Shown: in pieces, positions 18,336-26,387 of the stretch
Layout: every line of letters begins with the position of its first letter
Position numbering within the stretch: position 1 is the stretch's first letter
Assembly: GCA_027064095.1 (NCBI GenBank)
Contig: JAMOQI010000043.1
Location: forward strand, 1-43,352
Length of the DNA: 43,352 bases
Direction of reading: 5' to 3'
Source of the DNA: Bacteroidales bacterium
GTDB lineage: Bacteria; Bacteroidota; Bacteroidia; Bacteroidales; UBA1556
Made by a program: the position numbers and the translations under genes
The notes under the pieces: model-generated
Told to the model about the DNA's origin: nothing
The model's database searches: none
The model's input: only the letters and a program-made list of their open reading frames with translations

Positions 18336-20774
18336 TTAATCAAAAATAATATGCATTTCAACGCGTCTGTTTTTGGCTCTTCCTTCAGGTGTATTATTAT
18401 CTGCAATTGGTTTGGTTTCACCATACCATTTTGTGTCAATTCTAGATTTATCAATACCTTTCTTTATGAGGTAATTTTTAACTGCTAATGCTCTATTTTG
18501 ACTTAGACTTAAATTTGCATTTTCTCTACCTACATTGTCGGTATGTCCTTCTACCAATAGTCTAAAATCTTTTTTCTGTTTCATTAGTGCTGCCAATTCG
18601 TCTAAAGAACTATAAGATGATTTCTTAATTATGGATTTACCATTTGCAAATTCCAAATTATTAAAAGCTGTATTAAGAATTTCTTTTTCAGCCTTTTTTA
18701 TTACCGGACAACCTGTATTTGAAACAGGTCCTGGAGTCATCGGACATAGATCATCTTTGTCCGGAACACTATCATTGTCGGAATCAGCATAAGGACAGCC
18801 TTTGTTATCCTTAGGGCCATATAGTTTAGGACAATTGTCATATTTGTCTTGAATTCCATCGTTGTCGGTATCTGTATATGGACATCCTTGTAAACTATCT
18901 AAACCTGCAATAGTAGGACATAAATCTAATGCGTCAATTATTCCATCGCCATCAGTATCGGGACAGCCATTATATGCTGCTAATCCTTTGGCTTCAGGAC
19001 AATCATCCAGATTGTCAGGAATGCTATCACCATCGCTGTCAGGACACCCATTATATATAGATGGTCCGGCTATATTAGGGCAGCTATCATTTTTGTCAAT
19101 AATGCCATCTTCGTCACTATCCGGACAACCGGCATAAAGTTTGGATCCTGCTATATCAGGGCATTCATCAAATTTATCTTGAACTCCGTCGCCGTCAGTG
19201 TCAGGACAACCTTTAAATTCTTTTAATCCAGCAGTATATGCGCAGTCGTCAAACTTATTTATTATGCCATCACCGTCAGAATCAGGGCAGCCTTTATCTT
19301 CCCATTTACCAATATCATAAGGGCATTCATCAAGCTTATCCGACACTTTATCTTTATCAGCATCTTTAGGAGTTTGATACATTATTGGGATTTTTATGGC
19401 CATGTATAAATCAGCTGTTGTAATAGTCTCTTGTAATCCTACTACACCTAATAAATTATTACTACCTATCCATATTGGTCCAAGTCGTAAGCCTAGTCCA
19501 ATATTAAACTGCTTAAATTGGGAATATCTCATTGGTAGGGCAGCACCAAACCACTTTGCTTCATACCTTGGAGTAAGACTTACTGAATTAATATAATTGG
19601 ATTTGGAGTAATATCTGTCTCCTTGATTTAGTGCAAGTCGTCCTGCTACATTAACATAAAAATTATTCGCAATTCTGTAATCAACATCCAGATTAATAGT
19701 TGTAGGTAGTCTGTATTTAAAATATTTGCTATTTCCTACCACCTGACCATTTGAATTGAGGCTGTCAGCTAAGTCAGTAACATTTTCAACATTAATAGAA
19801 CTAAAGATCAGAGTGTCTTGATTTATGAAAAAATCATTGGAGCCAAATTGTTTTTCAAACTTCATTTGCCCCAAATCTAAAACTGAGAAACTTACTTTGA
19901 AAAGATATTTATTTTGGTCTTTGCGCCATAGGTTTGTTTTTCCATCCATGTCGTAGAGGTATTTGTCGTAATGAGGCCGGTATTCATAAACAAATCCTAT
20001 ATCTCCGCCAATAGCAGGGGTGGCAGCAAATTGATATTTAATGATGTCTTCAAAGTTTGAAGTAGCTCCAAATTTTACATCCCCAACAACATTAAGAGCA
20101 GTATCTTGATTTAAGTATGTATATGAGAGCTGGTCTTCATAAAGATAAATTGCTCCCATTCCTTGCAGTAATTTTGCTGTTAAGCCTGCTTTAAAGAAAT
20201 TTCGTTTGTTATTAATAATAACTTGAGAGTATGTAAGTCCATATTCAGCCCAAGCTATTGCTGACTGTGACATATCGTGGAAGTCAAGGTTTTCATTATA
20301 CAAGTTGACATCCTTGTTTTTGTTTAATATAAGGTCGGCTGCTTTATAATCGAGATTGTTAAAATTAATAATTTGTCTTGCTCTGATGCTAAATCCTAAA
20401 GCAGACTTTTCTGATAAATTAACAGAAAAACTTAATAGTCGTGCTTCTAAACTCTGAAAGGCAAATTTATTATCGGTATTATCAATTGATGAAAGGTATT
20501 TTTCGACAAAGTTAGTGTCTTTAAAAGAATTTAATCTATATAGAACTGAGGGATCAAGGCTCCACCAGTTATTTTCTATTCTAGTGGAAATACCTAAAAA
20601 TTCCATGTCAAATTTATATCTGCTATCAACAATATTAGCAGGTTGGTAAAACATTGAAGTCGCACCTCCATAGTTATCATGTGAAAATGCAAGAAAGTCT
20701 TGTGATTTTAATGGAGAGTTTACAAAAAATAATAAAATAGCTAATACCGGAATTAGATTAAAACTTGACTTCAT
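18336..20774 (-). CDS. Outer-membrane OmpA family protein with thrombospondin type 3 repeats
   Basis: An 812-residue protein. Residues 1-24 are a signal peptide. Residues about 25-465 are beta-strand rich and resemble the DUF5723-type outer-membrane barrel of Bacteroidota, with aromatic-rich strands and mention of the FLAFSHDNYGGATSMFYQPANI start typical of this group. Residues about 468-688 hold eight calcium-binding TSP3 repeats (D-x-D-x-D-G-x-x-D-x-x-D-x-C-P), most with a 24-residue period. Residues about 690-812 are an OmpA domain with GHTDNVG and KNRRVEM, which should bind peptidoglycan. The protein should span the outer membrane and tether it to the wall through a stiff calcium-loaded stalk. 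It is transcribed from its own promoter upstream of the PorE-like gene, 159 bases away. Confidence 0.9.
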   Translation of the reverse strand: MKSSFNLIPVLAILLFFVNSPLKSQDFLAFSHDNYGGATSMFYQPANIVDSRYKFDMEFLGISTRIENNWWSLDPSVLYRLNSFKDTNFVEKYLSSIDNTDNKFAFQSLEARLLSFSVNLSEKSALGFSIRARQIINFNNLDYKAADLILNKNKDVNLYNENLDFHDMSQSAIAWAEYGLTYSQVIINNKRNFFKAGLTAKLLQGMGAIYLYEDQLSYTYLNQDTALNVVGDVKFGATSNFEDIIKYQFAATPAIGGDIGFVYEYRPHYDKYLYDMDGKTNLWRKDQNKYLFKVSFSVLDLGQMKFEKQFGSNDFFINQDTLIFSSINVENVTDLADSLNSNGQVVGNSKYFKYRLPTTINLDVDYRIANNFYVNVAGRLALNQGDRYYSKSNYINSVSLTPRYEAKWFGAALPMRYSQFKQFNIGLGLRLGPIWIGSNNLLGVVGLQETITTADLYMAIKIPIMYQTPKDADKDKVSDKLDECPYDIGKWEDKGCPDSDGDGIINKFDDCAYTAGLKEFKGCPDTDGDGVQDKFDECPDIAGSKLYAGCPDSDEDGIIDKNDSCPNIAGPSIYNGCPDSDGDSIPDNLDDCPEAKGLAAYNGCPDTDGDGIIDALDLCPTIAGLDSLQGCPYTDTDNDGIQDKYDNCPKLYGPKDNKGCPYADSDNDSVPDKDDLCPMTPGPVSNTGCPVIKKAEKEILNTAFNNLEFANGKSIIKKSSYSSLDELAALMKQKKDFRLLVEGHTDNVGRENANLSLSQNRALAVKNYLIKKGIDKSRIDTKWYGETKPIADNNTPEGRAKNRRVEMHIIFD
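18709..19370 (-). repeat. Eight-unit TSP3 coding repeat with mostly 72-bp period
   Basis: The repeats are visible at DNA level as recurring GACAACC/GACATCC and CCATCnnCGTC blocks on the plus strand, encoding GCPD-DGDG units. Codon choice differs between units, so the array is old and diverged at the third position rather than a recent expansion. The last two units are one or two codons longer. Confidence 0.85.
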
Positions 20775-20818
20775 TGCCTGTGATTTTTAGTGATAAGTTA
20801 TTCTATAACATTCATTCG

Positions 20819-20850
20819 CAAAGTTATAAAAATAAACTTTTGAAATACAA
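20819..20850 (-). promoter_or_regulatory. Promoter of the TSP3-OmpA gene
   Basis: Minus strand: TTG (20850-20848), 21 bases, TAACTTTG (20826-20819). Both elements match the Bacteroidota consensus; the ATG follows about 45 bases downstream. Confidence 0.65.
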
Positions 20851-20970
20851 TTAAAATTTAATGCCACCTTATTTATTATATAAATGGCAAAATGATAAAG
20901 TTGAAAAGTTCAAAAGCTAAAAGCCAAAATATTTAACCTGAATAAGGTTTAAATATAACAATGTTATATA

Positions 20971-22095
20971 TTACCAATCTTTTCGGTAACATCTCTTTCT
21001 CTTATGTTGGATATTTTCGTAGTTTTTCCAATTTTTGATAGCTCTGTCATTTGTTTCAAAAATACCAGTAGTTTCAATATATTTAAGCTTATGGTTTATC
21101 ATTTCTTTTTGTAATTCCGCTTGGAGAATTACTGCTGCTCCTGTGGAGTGATATTCTTTTAATACTCCGGTAAGCATTTGGTCCAGAGTATCTACACCAT
21201 TTGCTTTTTGAGCTTTAAGAATATGAACAATTCCTAAAGGAAAAAGGTTTCCTTTTGCTTTTTGCATTGCTCTTGATAAAGAAGGCATACCAACAATAAA
21301 TCCTATTGGTTTATTATCCATCTCTACTATTTTAACGAAATTAGGATTTAATATTTGTAAGTATTTATCGGCATAAAACTTTGCTTGTTTCTCACTTAGT
21401 TTTGAAACGAAAGGTAAAACATCAAAAGACCCATTTAGTATTTCAAAAATACTATTTATATAAGGTTTCATTTCGTCGGTGTTATTAAAAGAGATGACCT
21501 TAATCCCATATCTTTTTTTTATCAATTCGCTACCACGAACTGCTTTATTTTGTGCTTTTTCTCCTAATGTTAGTCTAAACTCAACCCAATCTATTTCTTT
21601 TTTATAGCCTATTTTGTCCATAAATTCCTTATAATAAGGCATGTGATAACTACTAGCAATGGATGGGAGATAGTCAAAACCCTCAATAAGCATACCTTGA
21701 ATGTCAAGATTATTAAAACCTAATGGGCCATATACTCCTGACATACCTTTCTCTTTACACCAGTTTTCGGCTGTTTTTAATAGTGATTCTGCTACATTTA
21801 TGTCTTCTATACATTCAAAGCGGGTAAATCTACCCATATTCTCATTTCTCTCTTCATTGTATTGGTGATTAATAATACCACCAATTCTTCCAACCACATT
21901 GTTATCTTTTATGGCTAACCAAAATTTTGTATCACAGAATTCAAAGGAAGGGTTTGTTTCTTCTTTAAGAGCTTTTAATTCATCATCTTTTATAGGAGGA
22001 ACCCACATTTTATTGTTTTTGTACAATACAAATGGAAAGTTTACAAACTTTTTGTAATCTTCTTTATTTATCACTTCTTTAATATTGATACTCAT
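20971..22095 (-). CDS. YghO-like GNAT-fold acyltransferase
   Basis: A 374-residue cytosolic protein of the YghO-like family of putative N-acyltransferases. Recognisable segments are the early WVPPIKDDE, NPSFEFCDTKFWLA and NNVVGRIGGIIN, which form the first GNAT-like half. A middle GVYGPLGFNNLDIQGMLIEGFD and a second half with KPIGFIVGMPSLSRA follow. The family's substrate is not established to my knowledge, so only a putative acyltransferase call is justified. It lies 72 bases downstream of the inositol-monophosphatase-like gene on the same strand but has its own well-formed promoter. The C-terminus is strongly basic (KRKRCYRKDW). Confidence 0.75.
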   Translation of the reverse strand: MSINIKEVINKEDYKKFVNFPFVLYKNNKMWVPPIKDDELKALKEETNPSFEFCDTKFWLAIKDNNVVGRIGGIINHQYNEERNENMGRFTRFECIEDINVAESLLKTAENWCKEKGMSGVYGPLGFNNLDIQGMLIEGFDYLPSIASSYHMPYYKEFMDKIGYKKEIDWVEFRLTLGEKAQNKAVRGSELIKKRYGIKVISFNNTDEMKPYINSIFEILNGSFDVLPFVSKLSEKQAKFYADKYLQILNPNFVKIVEMDNKPIGFIVGMPSLSRAMQKAKGNLFPLGIVHILKAQKANGVDTLDQMLTGVLKEYHSTGAAVILQAELQKEMINHKLKYIETTGIFETNDRAIKNWKNYENIQHKRKRCYRKDW

Positions 22096-22122
22096 ATTAT
22101 TAGCTTTTAGTATTTAATGGTT

Positions 22123-22155
22123 CAAAGGTATATAATAAAGCTATTCTAATAACAA
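22123..22155 (-). promoter_or_regulatory. Promoter of the YghO-like gene
   Basis: Minus strand: TTG (22155-22153), 22 bases, TACCTTTG (22130-22123), ending 27 bases before the ATG. Confidence 0.55.
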
Positions 22156-22167
22156 AATAAAAATGTT

Positions 22168-22959
22168 TTAAAAATATCTATTTATTTCCTTCATAAAAAT
22201 ATTATGTAATTTTGAATTAAAAGCTACTATTTCTTTACCAAATAAATAATTATCTCCACCAGAGAAATCGCTTATTACTCCACCGGCTCTTTTTACAATA
22301 AAGCTACCTGCAGCAACATCCCAAGATTTTAATCCATATTCATAAAAGCCGTCAACGCGTCCACAGGCTACGTATGCTAAATCTATTGCTGCAGAACCTA
22401 GACGTCTTAATCCACGTGTGTTTTTAAGACAATAAGTAAATAACTCCATATAAGCATCTAATTTGGAGTAGTCATAGAATGGGAATCCAGTAGCAATAAG
22501 GGCATTGTCCAAACTATAGGTTTGTGATACGTCTATTGGTTGATCATTTAGAAAAGCAGGGCTGTCTTCCCAAGCATAAAATACTTCATCGAGGTTTGGT
22601 TCATATATCACTCCTAAAACAATATCATCATCTCGCTTCAAGGCAATAGAAACACAGAAAGGTGCAAGACCGTGAATAAAATTTGTAGTTCCATCTAAGG
22701 GATCTACTATCCAGTTGTATGTGTCTCCGACTTTGTTACTTGTTCCTTCTTCAGCTATAAAACCAGCAGGAGGAAATATCTTGGAAAGGCTTTCAACAAT
22801 ATATTTTTCTGCAGTTTTGTCAACATAAGTTACGTAATCATGTTTGCCTTTAGTCTGTACATTTTTTTCGCTAACTTTATGTTTTTCTTCCATCAAAAAC
22901 TCACCAATCTGGCGGCTTAGTTCAACAACTCGCAAACATATTTCATCTAAATTTCCCAT
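22168..22959 (-). CDS. suhB: Inositol monophosphatase family protein (SuhB-like)
   Basis: A 263-residue Mg-dependent phosphatase of the inositol monophosphatase/CysQ/FBPase superfamily. The metal ligands are visible: FIAEEGTS (Glu-Glu), the signature DPLDGTTNFIHG, and WDVAAGSFIVKRAGG near the C-terminus. The ATG at 22959 (MGNLDEICL) is preferred over one at 22965. Its substrate could be inositol 1-phosphate, or 3'-phosphoadenosine nucleotides as in CysQ; length and motifs favour the SuhB side. Minus-strand TATATTTG at 23010-23003 is a good -7 box 43 bases before the start. Confidence 0.93.
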   Translation of the reverse strand: MGNLDEICLRVVELSRQIGEFLMEEKHKVSEKNVQTKGKHDYVTYVDKTAEKYIVESLSKIFPPAGFIAEEGTSNKVGDTYNWIVDPLDGTTNFIHGLAPFCVSIALKRDDDIVLGVIYEPNLDEVFYAWEDSPAFLNDQPIDVSQTYSLDNALIATGFPFYDYSKLDAYMELFTYCLKNTRGLRRLGSAAIDLAYVACGRVDGFYEYGLKSWDVAAGSFIVKRAGGVISDFSGGDNYLFGKEIVAFNSKLHNIFMKEINRYF

Positions 22960-23002
22960 TATCAAATGATTATAATTAATAATCTTAAAATACTATTCGT
23001 TT

Positions 23003-23010
23003 CAAATATA
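23003..23010 (-). promoter_or_regulatory. Candidate -7 box of the SuhB-like gene
   Basis: Minus-strand TATATTTG matches TAnnTTTG exactly, 43 bases before the ATG. No clear upstream TTG at the right distance. Confidence 0.45.
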
Positions 23011-23026
23011 ATAAAAACCTTAGCTC

Positions 23027-23274
23027 GACATAAGATTTATCCTATAGAAAGCCTTTAGTATTTTAGATTTGTCATTAAGATGCAAGTTGTTACGATTGGT
23101 TATTAGTGCAAAGATTGGATAATATTAGCTTTCTTGCACGTAAATTTCGACAATTAAACTTTCTTAAATTTGTTCGTATTATCCAGATCTGCTTGTAGGT
23201 AAAGGTAAGTGCTTCTTAACAAAATTGAGTCCTATAGGCATTAATTATCTGAAACTGTGAGTAAATCTTATGTC
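23027..23274. repeat. Gene-less segment bounded by a 13-bp inverted repeat
   Basis: The 422-base gap between the divergent SuhB-like and flippase genes has no convincing coding frame. GACATAAGATTTA (23027-23039) is exactly repeated in inverse as TAAATCTTATGTC (23262-23274). Inside are further pairings: TGGATAATA with TATTATCCA, and GTGCAA with TTGCAC. This could be a small mobile-element remnant or a structured RNA; neither is shown. Confidence 0.4.
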
Positions 23275-23350
23275 TTGTTTAGCTTGAAATAAATATTAAA
23301 CATAATTATTCTAATATAAATTTTAAATGTGCTGACAAGATAATATTTTC

Positions 23351-23358
23351 TACTTTTG
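23351..23358 (+). promoter_or_regulatory. Candidate -7 box for the flippase gene
   Basis: TACTTTTG matches TAnnTTTG and lies 23 bases before the TTG start. The upstream element is unclear. Confidence 0.45.
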
Positions 23359-23381
23359 TTTTTTGTTAGCGAAATTGTAAG

Positions 23382-24860
23382 TTGAATCCATTAAAGAAGT
23401 TAGTAGGACAAACGGCTGTTTACGGGCTTAGTAGTATTTTAGGAAGGATTTTAGGATACCTTCTGGTTCCTTTATATACATCTGTTCTTGTTAACTCAGC
23501 TTATGGCTCAGTAGTTGAGTTGTATTCATATATAGCTCTTACTCTTATAATATTGACATACGGAATGGAGACTGCTTTTTTTCGATTTGCAGAGTCTACA
23601 GGTAAACCAAAAGCTGTTTATAGTACAGCTTTTATTTCAATATTAACAAGCAGTTTGCTATTCTTACTACTTGTTTTTTTCGCAAAAGAAAATATTTCAG
23701 ATATATTAAGATACTCTAATAAGCAAGAATACATAGTGTATTTGGCTTTAATTCTATTCTTTGATTCTATTAATACCATTCCTTTTGCTAATTTACGATT
23801 AGAAAATAAAGCTATACGATTTGTTATTATAAAACTAAGTGGTATATTTGTAAATATAGCTTTAAATCTATTTTTTATTTTACTTGTGCCATGGATTATT
23901 AGCAATAATGCTGATTCTAGTTTTTCGCAATGGATATTAACATGGTATATGCCTGATAATAAAGTTGATTATATCTTTATTAGTAATGTTGTTTCAAGTG
24001 GTCTGATGACTTTAATATTTTTACCTCAATGGTTTAAATTTAAATTAGAATTTAATTTTAAACTATGGAAGCAAATGCTTATTTACGCTCTACCTCTTTT
24101 AGTTTTTGGATTGGCTGGGGCTATTAATGAGGTTATTGACAGAGTGCTTTTAAAATATCTCCTGCCGGAAAATATAGCTATGGCTCAAGTAGGAATTTAT
24201 GGAGCCGTATATAAGATATCAATATTAATGACCATTTTTATACAAGCCTATAGATATGCTGCGGAACCATTTTTCTTTGCTCATGAGAAACATAAAGATG
24301 CCAGAGAGATGTATGCAAATATGATGAAGTATTTTGTAATGGTTTCTTCTTCTATTTTTTTGGGGACAATGCTTTATATGGATATAATTATTCATTTTAT
24401 AGGAAAAGATTTTAGGTCAGGTGCTCCTGTAATACCAATTTTACTTCTTGCAAATTTATTTTTAGGTATTTACTATAATTTATCTGTGTGGTATAAGCTT
24501 ACTAATAAAACAAAATTCGGAGCTTATATATCTATAATAGGTGCCCTTATTACTCTGACTCTTAACTTTTATTGGATTCCCCGAATTGGCTATACAGGCT
24601 CAGCTTGGGCAACTTTTATTTGTTACGGTAGTATGATGTTAATGTCATATTTTATAGGAAAAAAGTATTATCCAATTCCCTATAATATTGGCAGAATATT
24701 ATTTTACATTTTTCTTTCAGTTGCCTTTTATTTTATAAGCTTAAAGTTTAATATTGATGACCAGACTAAAAAGCTTTTAGTAAATACAGGAGTATTTATT
24801 TTATTTATTAGTATTCTTTTATTCATAGAAAGGAAGAATTTATTCGTGCGTGATAAGTAG
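23382..24860 (+). CDS. Wzx-like polysaccharide flippase (MATE/MVF superfamily)
   Basis: A 492-residue inner-membrane protein with about 14 hydrophobic segments, which should flip lipid-linked oligosaccharides across the membrane. The N-terminus NPLKKLVGQTAVYGLSSILGR is characteristic of the Bacteroidota oligosaccharide flippase family. This decides for the TTG at 23382 as start codon, since no ATG exists near that point. Other family segments are VPLYTSVL, the RYAAEPFFFAH loop near residue 290 and the late YFIGKKYYPIPY. No glycosyltransferase cluster surrounds it, so it is an isolated copy; the exported glycan cannot be inferred. Confidence 0.9.
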   Translation: MNPLKKLVGQTAVYGLSSILGRILGYLLVPLYTSVLVNSAYGSVVELYSYIALTLIILTYGMETAFFRFAESTGKPKAVYSTAFISILTSSLLFLLLVFFAKENISDILRYSNKQEYIVYLALILFFDSINTIPFANLRLENKAIRFVIIKLSGIFVNIALNLFFILLVPWIISNNADSSFSQWILTWYMPDNKVDYIFISNVVSSGLMTLIFLPQWFKFKLEFNFKLWKQMLIYALPLLVFGLAGAINEVIDRVLLKYLLPENIAMAQVGIYGAVYKISILMTIFIQAYRYAAEPFFFAHEKHKDAREMYANMMKYFVMVSSSIFLGTMLYMDIIIHFIGKDFRSGAPVIPILLLANLFLGIYYNLSVWYKLTNKTKFGAYISIIGALITLTLNFYWIPRIGYTGSAWATFICYGSMMLMSYFIGKKYYPIPYNIGRILFYIFLSVAFYFISLKFNIDDQTKKLLVNTGVFILFISILLFIERKNLFVRDK

Positions 24861-24981
24861 ATATTACCCCGGATTATTCACAAATAATCCTGACGATAAA
24901 GTAAAACTGTAAGAAAAGCTTATATATGACTTAGGTTAATAAATTTGGATGTTTTTCAAATACCCAAATTAGAGTTTTTCT

Positions 24982-25091
24982 AAATCAGCTTGTCCTGAAC
25001 TTGTTTAGGGAGGCTTTTTCTGCATTGTACCCCGTTTTAACTGCTTATTTATACAAAATCGAAACGAATTGTATAAATAATGCGGATTAAG
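24982..25091. repeat. Dispersed intergenic hairpin repeat, copy B
   Basis: A 110-bp segment aligning end to end with 2420-2530. It contains the inverted repeat TTATTTATACAA (25045-25056) and TTGTATAAATAA (25069-25080) with a 12-base loop, the same geometry as copy A. One C-G pair of copy A is T-A here, so pairing is kept by a double change. Confidence 0.8.
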
Positions 25092-25212
25092 TAAATGAAT
25101 GTATATTGATAATTATCCTATGAATTTTCTGTAATTTTAAAATAAAATTTAATAATTACAGTTAAAGAAAAGGCTGTGAACATTATTATATGGAAGATAA
25201 GTTACAATAATG

Positions 25213-25220
25213 TACATTTG
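25213..25220 (+). promoter_or_regulatory. Candidate -7 box of the coiled-coil membrane protein gene
   Basis: TACATTTG, a perfect TAnnTTTG, 70 bases before the ATG. Confidence 0.45.
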
Positions 25221-25290
25221 CAAATTCATATTTATGAATTAGAAAATGTTAATTTTATTAGCATATAAATTATAACAAACAATATTAGCT

Positions 25291-26211
25291 ATGGAAAAGA
25301 AACAAGCTGTAGAAACTAAAAAAGTAAATACCGTTGGCTATAAAGTTACAATAGGGATATTAGTTGCTATTATAGCGGTATTATTATGGATTTTGCTTTA
25401 TTCAAGAGAGGAAATGAAGGCTGTTAAAATTGAAAAAGAGCAAATACAAATATCTTTAACCGGTGAAGTAGATTCCTTAATGGTGGAGCAGAAAAATATT
25501 AAAAGAGAATATGGTGAATTAAGCGAACAAGCAAGGCAGAAGGATAGTATTATTACTGCTAATGCTATTGAAATAAAGAAACTGATAGCCAAATCGGCAG
25601 ACTATAGAAGAATAAAACGTAAACTAAATTATTTGCGTAAAATACAACAAAGCTATGTTGATCAGCTAGATTCATTATATACGGCTAACCGAAAGTTAAA
25701 AGAAGAGCTTAATGTTGCTCATGAGCAGATTAATAAGAAAGATCTACAAGCTAAAAAGTTAAATAAAGAGAAAGAACAATTAGCAAAGATTGTTCAAACG
25801 GGTTCAATTATTAAAGCTTATAATGTAAATGGGACTACCTATCATCTTAGGGGTAAAAATAAACGTGAAGTTGAGACCTTTAAGGCTAGAAGAGTGGATA
25901 GGGTCAAAATACGTTTTACAATTGGAGAAAACCCGCTCGCAATACCAGGAAAAAGATTTGTATATGTTAGGATAGCACGTCCTGATGGATTGATTATTAG
26001 TAAGGGAAAAGGTGATGAATATAGCTTTGATGCAAACGGAACACGTCTTCAATATTCCATGAAAAAGGAAATAGATTATCAGAATAAATCAATTAATATG
26101 GAGTTAAACTGGGATAAGCAAACTGATACCCCTGCTATGGTTGGTAAATATCATGTTGCAATTTATATGGATGGTAAGATGATAGGACAAAATCAATTTG
26201 AATTAGAGTAA
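25291..26211 (+). CDS. Membrane-anchored coiled-coil protein, unknown function
   Basis: A 306-residue protein of a kind seen in Bacteroidota but with no named function that I recognise. A short cytosolic N-terminus (about 16 residues, Lys-rich) precedes one transmembrane helix (about 17-39, ending in WILLYS). A long charged coiled coil follows (about 40-170, heptad-like K/E/L/I pattern). A C-terminal beta-rich domain of about 135 residues completes it (VRIARPDG, YHVAIYMDGKMIGQNQF). The positive-inside rule puts the coiled coil and beta domain in the periplasm. The layout fits a scaffold or an envelope-spanning spacer, which is inference. It is monocistronic, with its own -7 box and terminator. 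Confidence 0.8.
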   Translation: MEKKQAVETKKVNTVGYKVTIGILVAIIAVLLWILLYSREEMKAVKIEKEQIQISLTGEVDSLMVEQKNIKREYGELSEQARQKDSIITANAIEIKKLIAKSADYRRIKRKLNYLRKIQQSYVDQLDSLYTANRKLKEELNVAHEQINKKDLQAKKLNKEKEQLAKIVQTGSIIKAYNVNGTTYHLRGKNKREVETFKARRVDRVKIRFTIGENPLAIPGKRFVYVRIARPDGLIISKGKGDEYSFDANGTRLQYSMKKEIDYQNKSINMELNWDKQTDTPAMVGKYHVAIYMDGKMIGQNQFELE

Positions 26212-26231
26212 TATTTTAATTAATTTTTTTA

Positions 26232-26269
26232 AAAAAAGAGGTACTATATAAATATAATACCTCTTTTTT
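26232..26269 (+). terminator. Terminator after the coiled-coil protein gene
   Basis: Perfect 12-bp stem AAAAAAGAGGTA / TACCTCTTTTTT with a 14-base A/T loop, 20 bases after the stop codon. Confidence 0.88.
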
Positions 26270-26387
26270 GTTTGTTCTTAATTCGTACTTAGACAATAAA
26301 ACAACTAACATTAAATTGTTAAATTAAAACTAAATTTAGATATCATTAAATTGTTGTTGTAATTATCTTTACCCAAATTAGATTAGT

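Larger units (their letters stand above)
24861..25290. other. Intergenic stretch with repeat copy B
   Basis: This 430-base gap contains an 8-bp stem hairpin just after the flippase gene (GGATTATT / AATAATCC, 24871-24890, loop CACA), the dispersed hairpin repeat at 24982-25091 and the promoter of the next gene near 25213. No coding frame is supported. Confidence 0.6.

Noticed and set aside
18709-19370. CRISPR-like regular repeats
   Set aside because: The period is a multiple of three, the units are coding TSP3 repeats in a good frame and there are no unique spacers.
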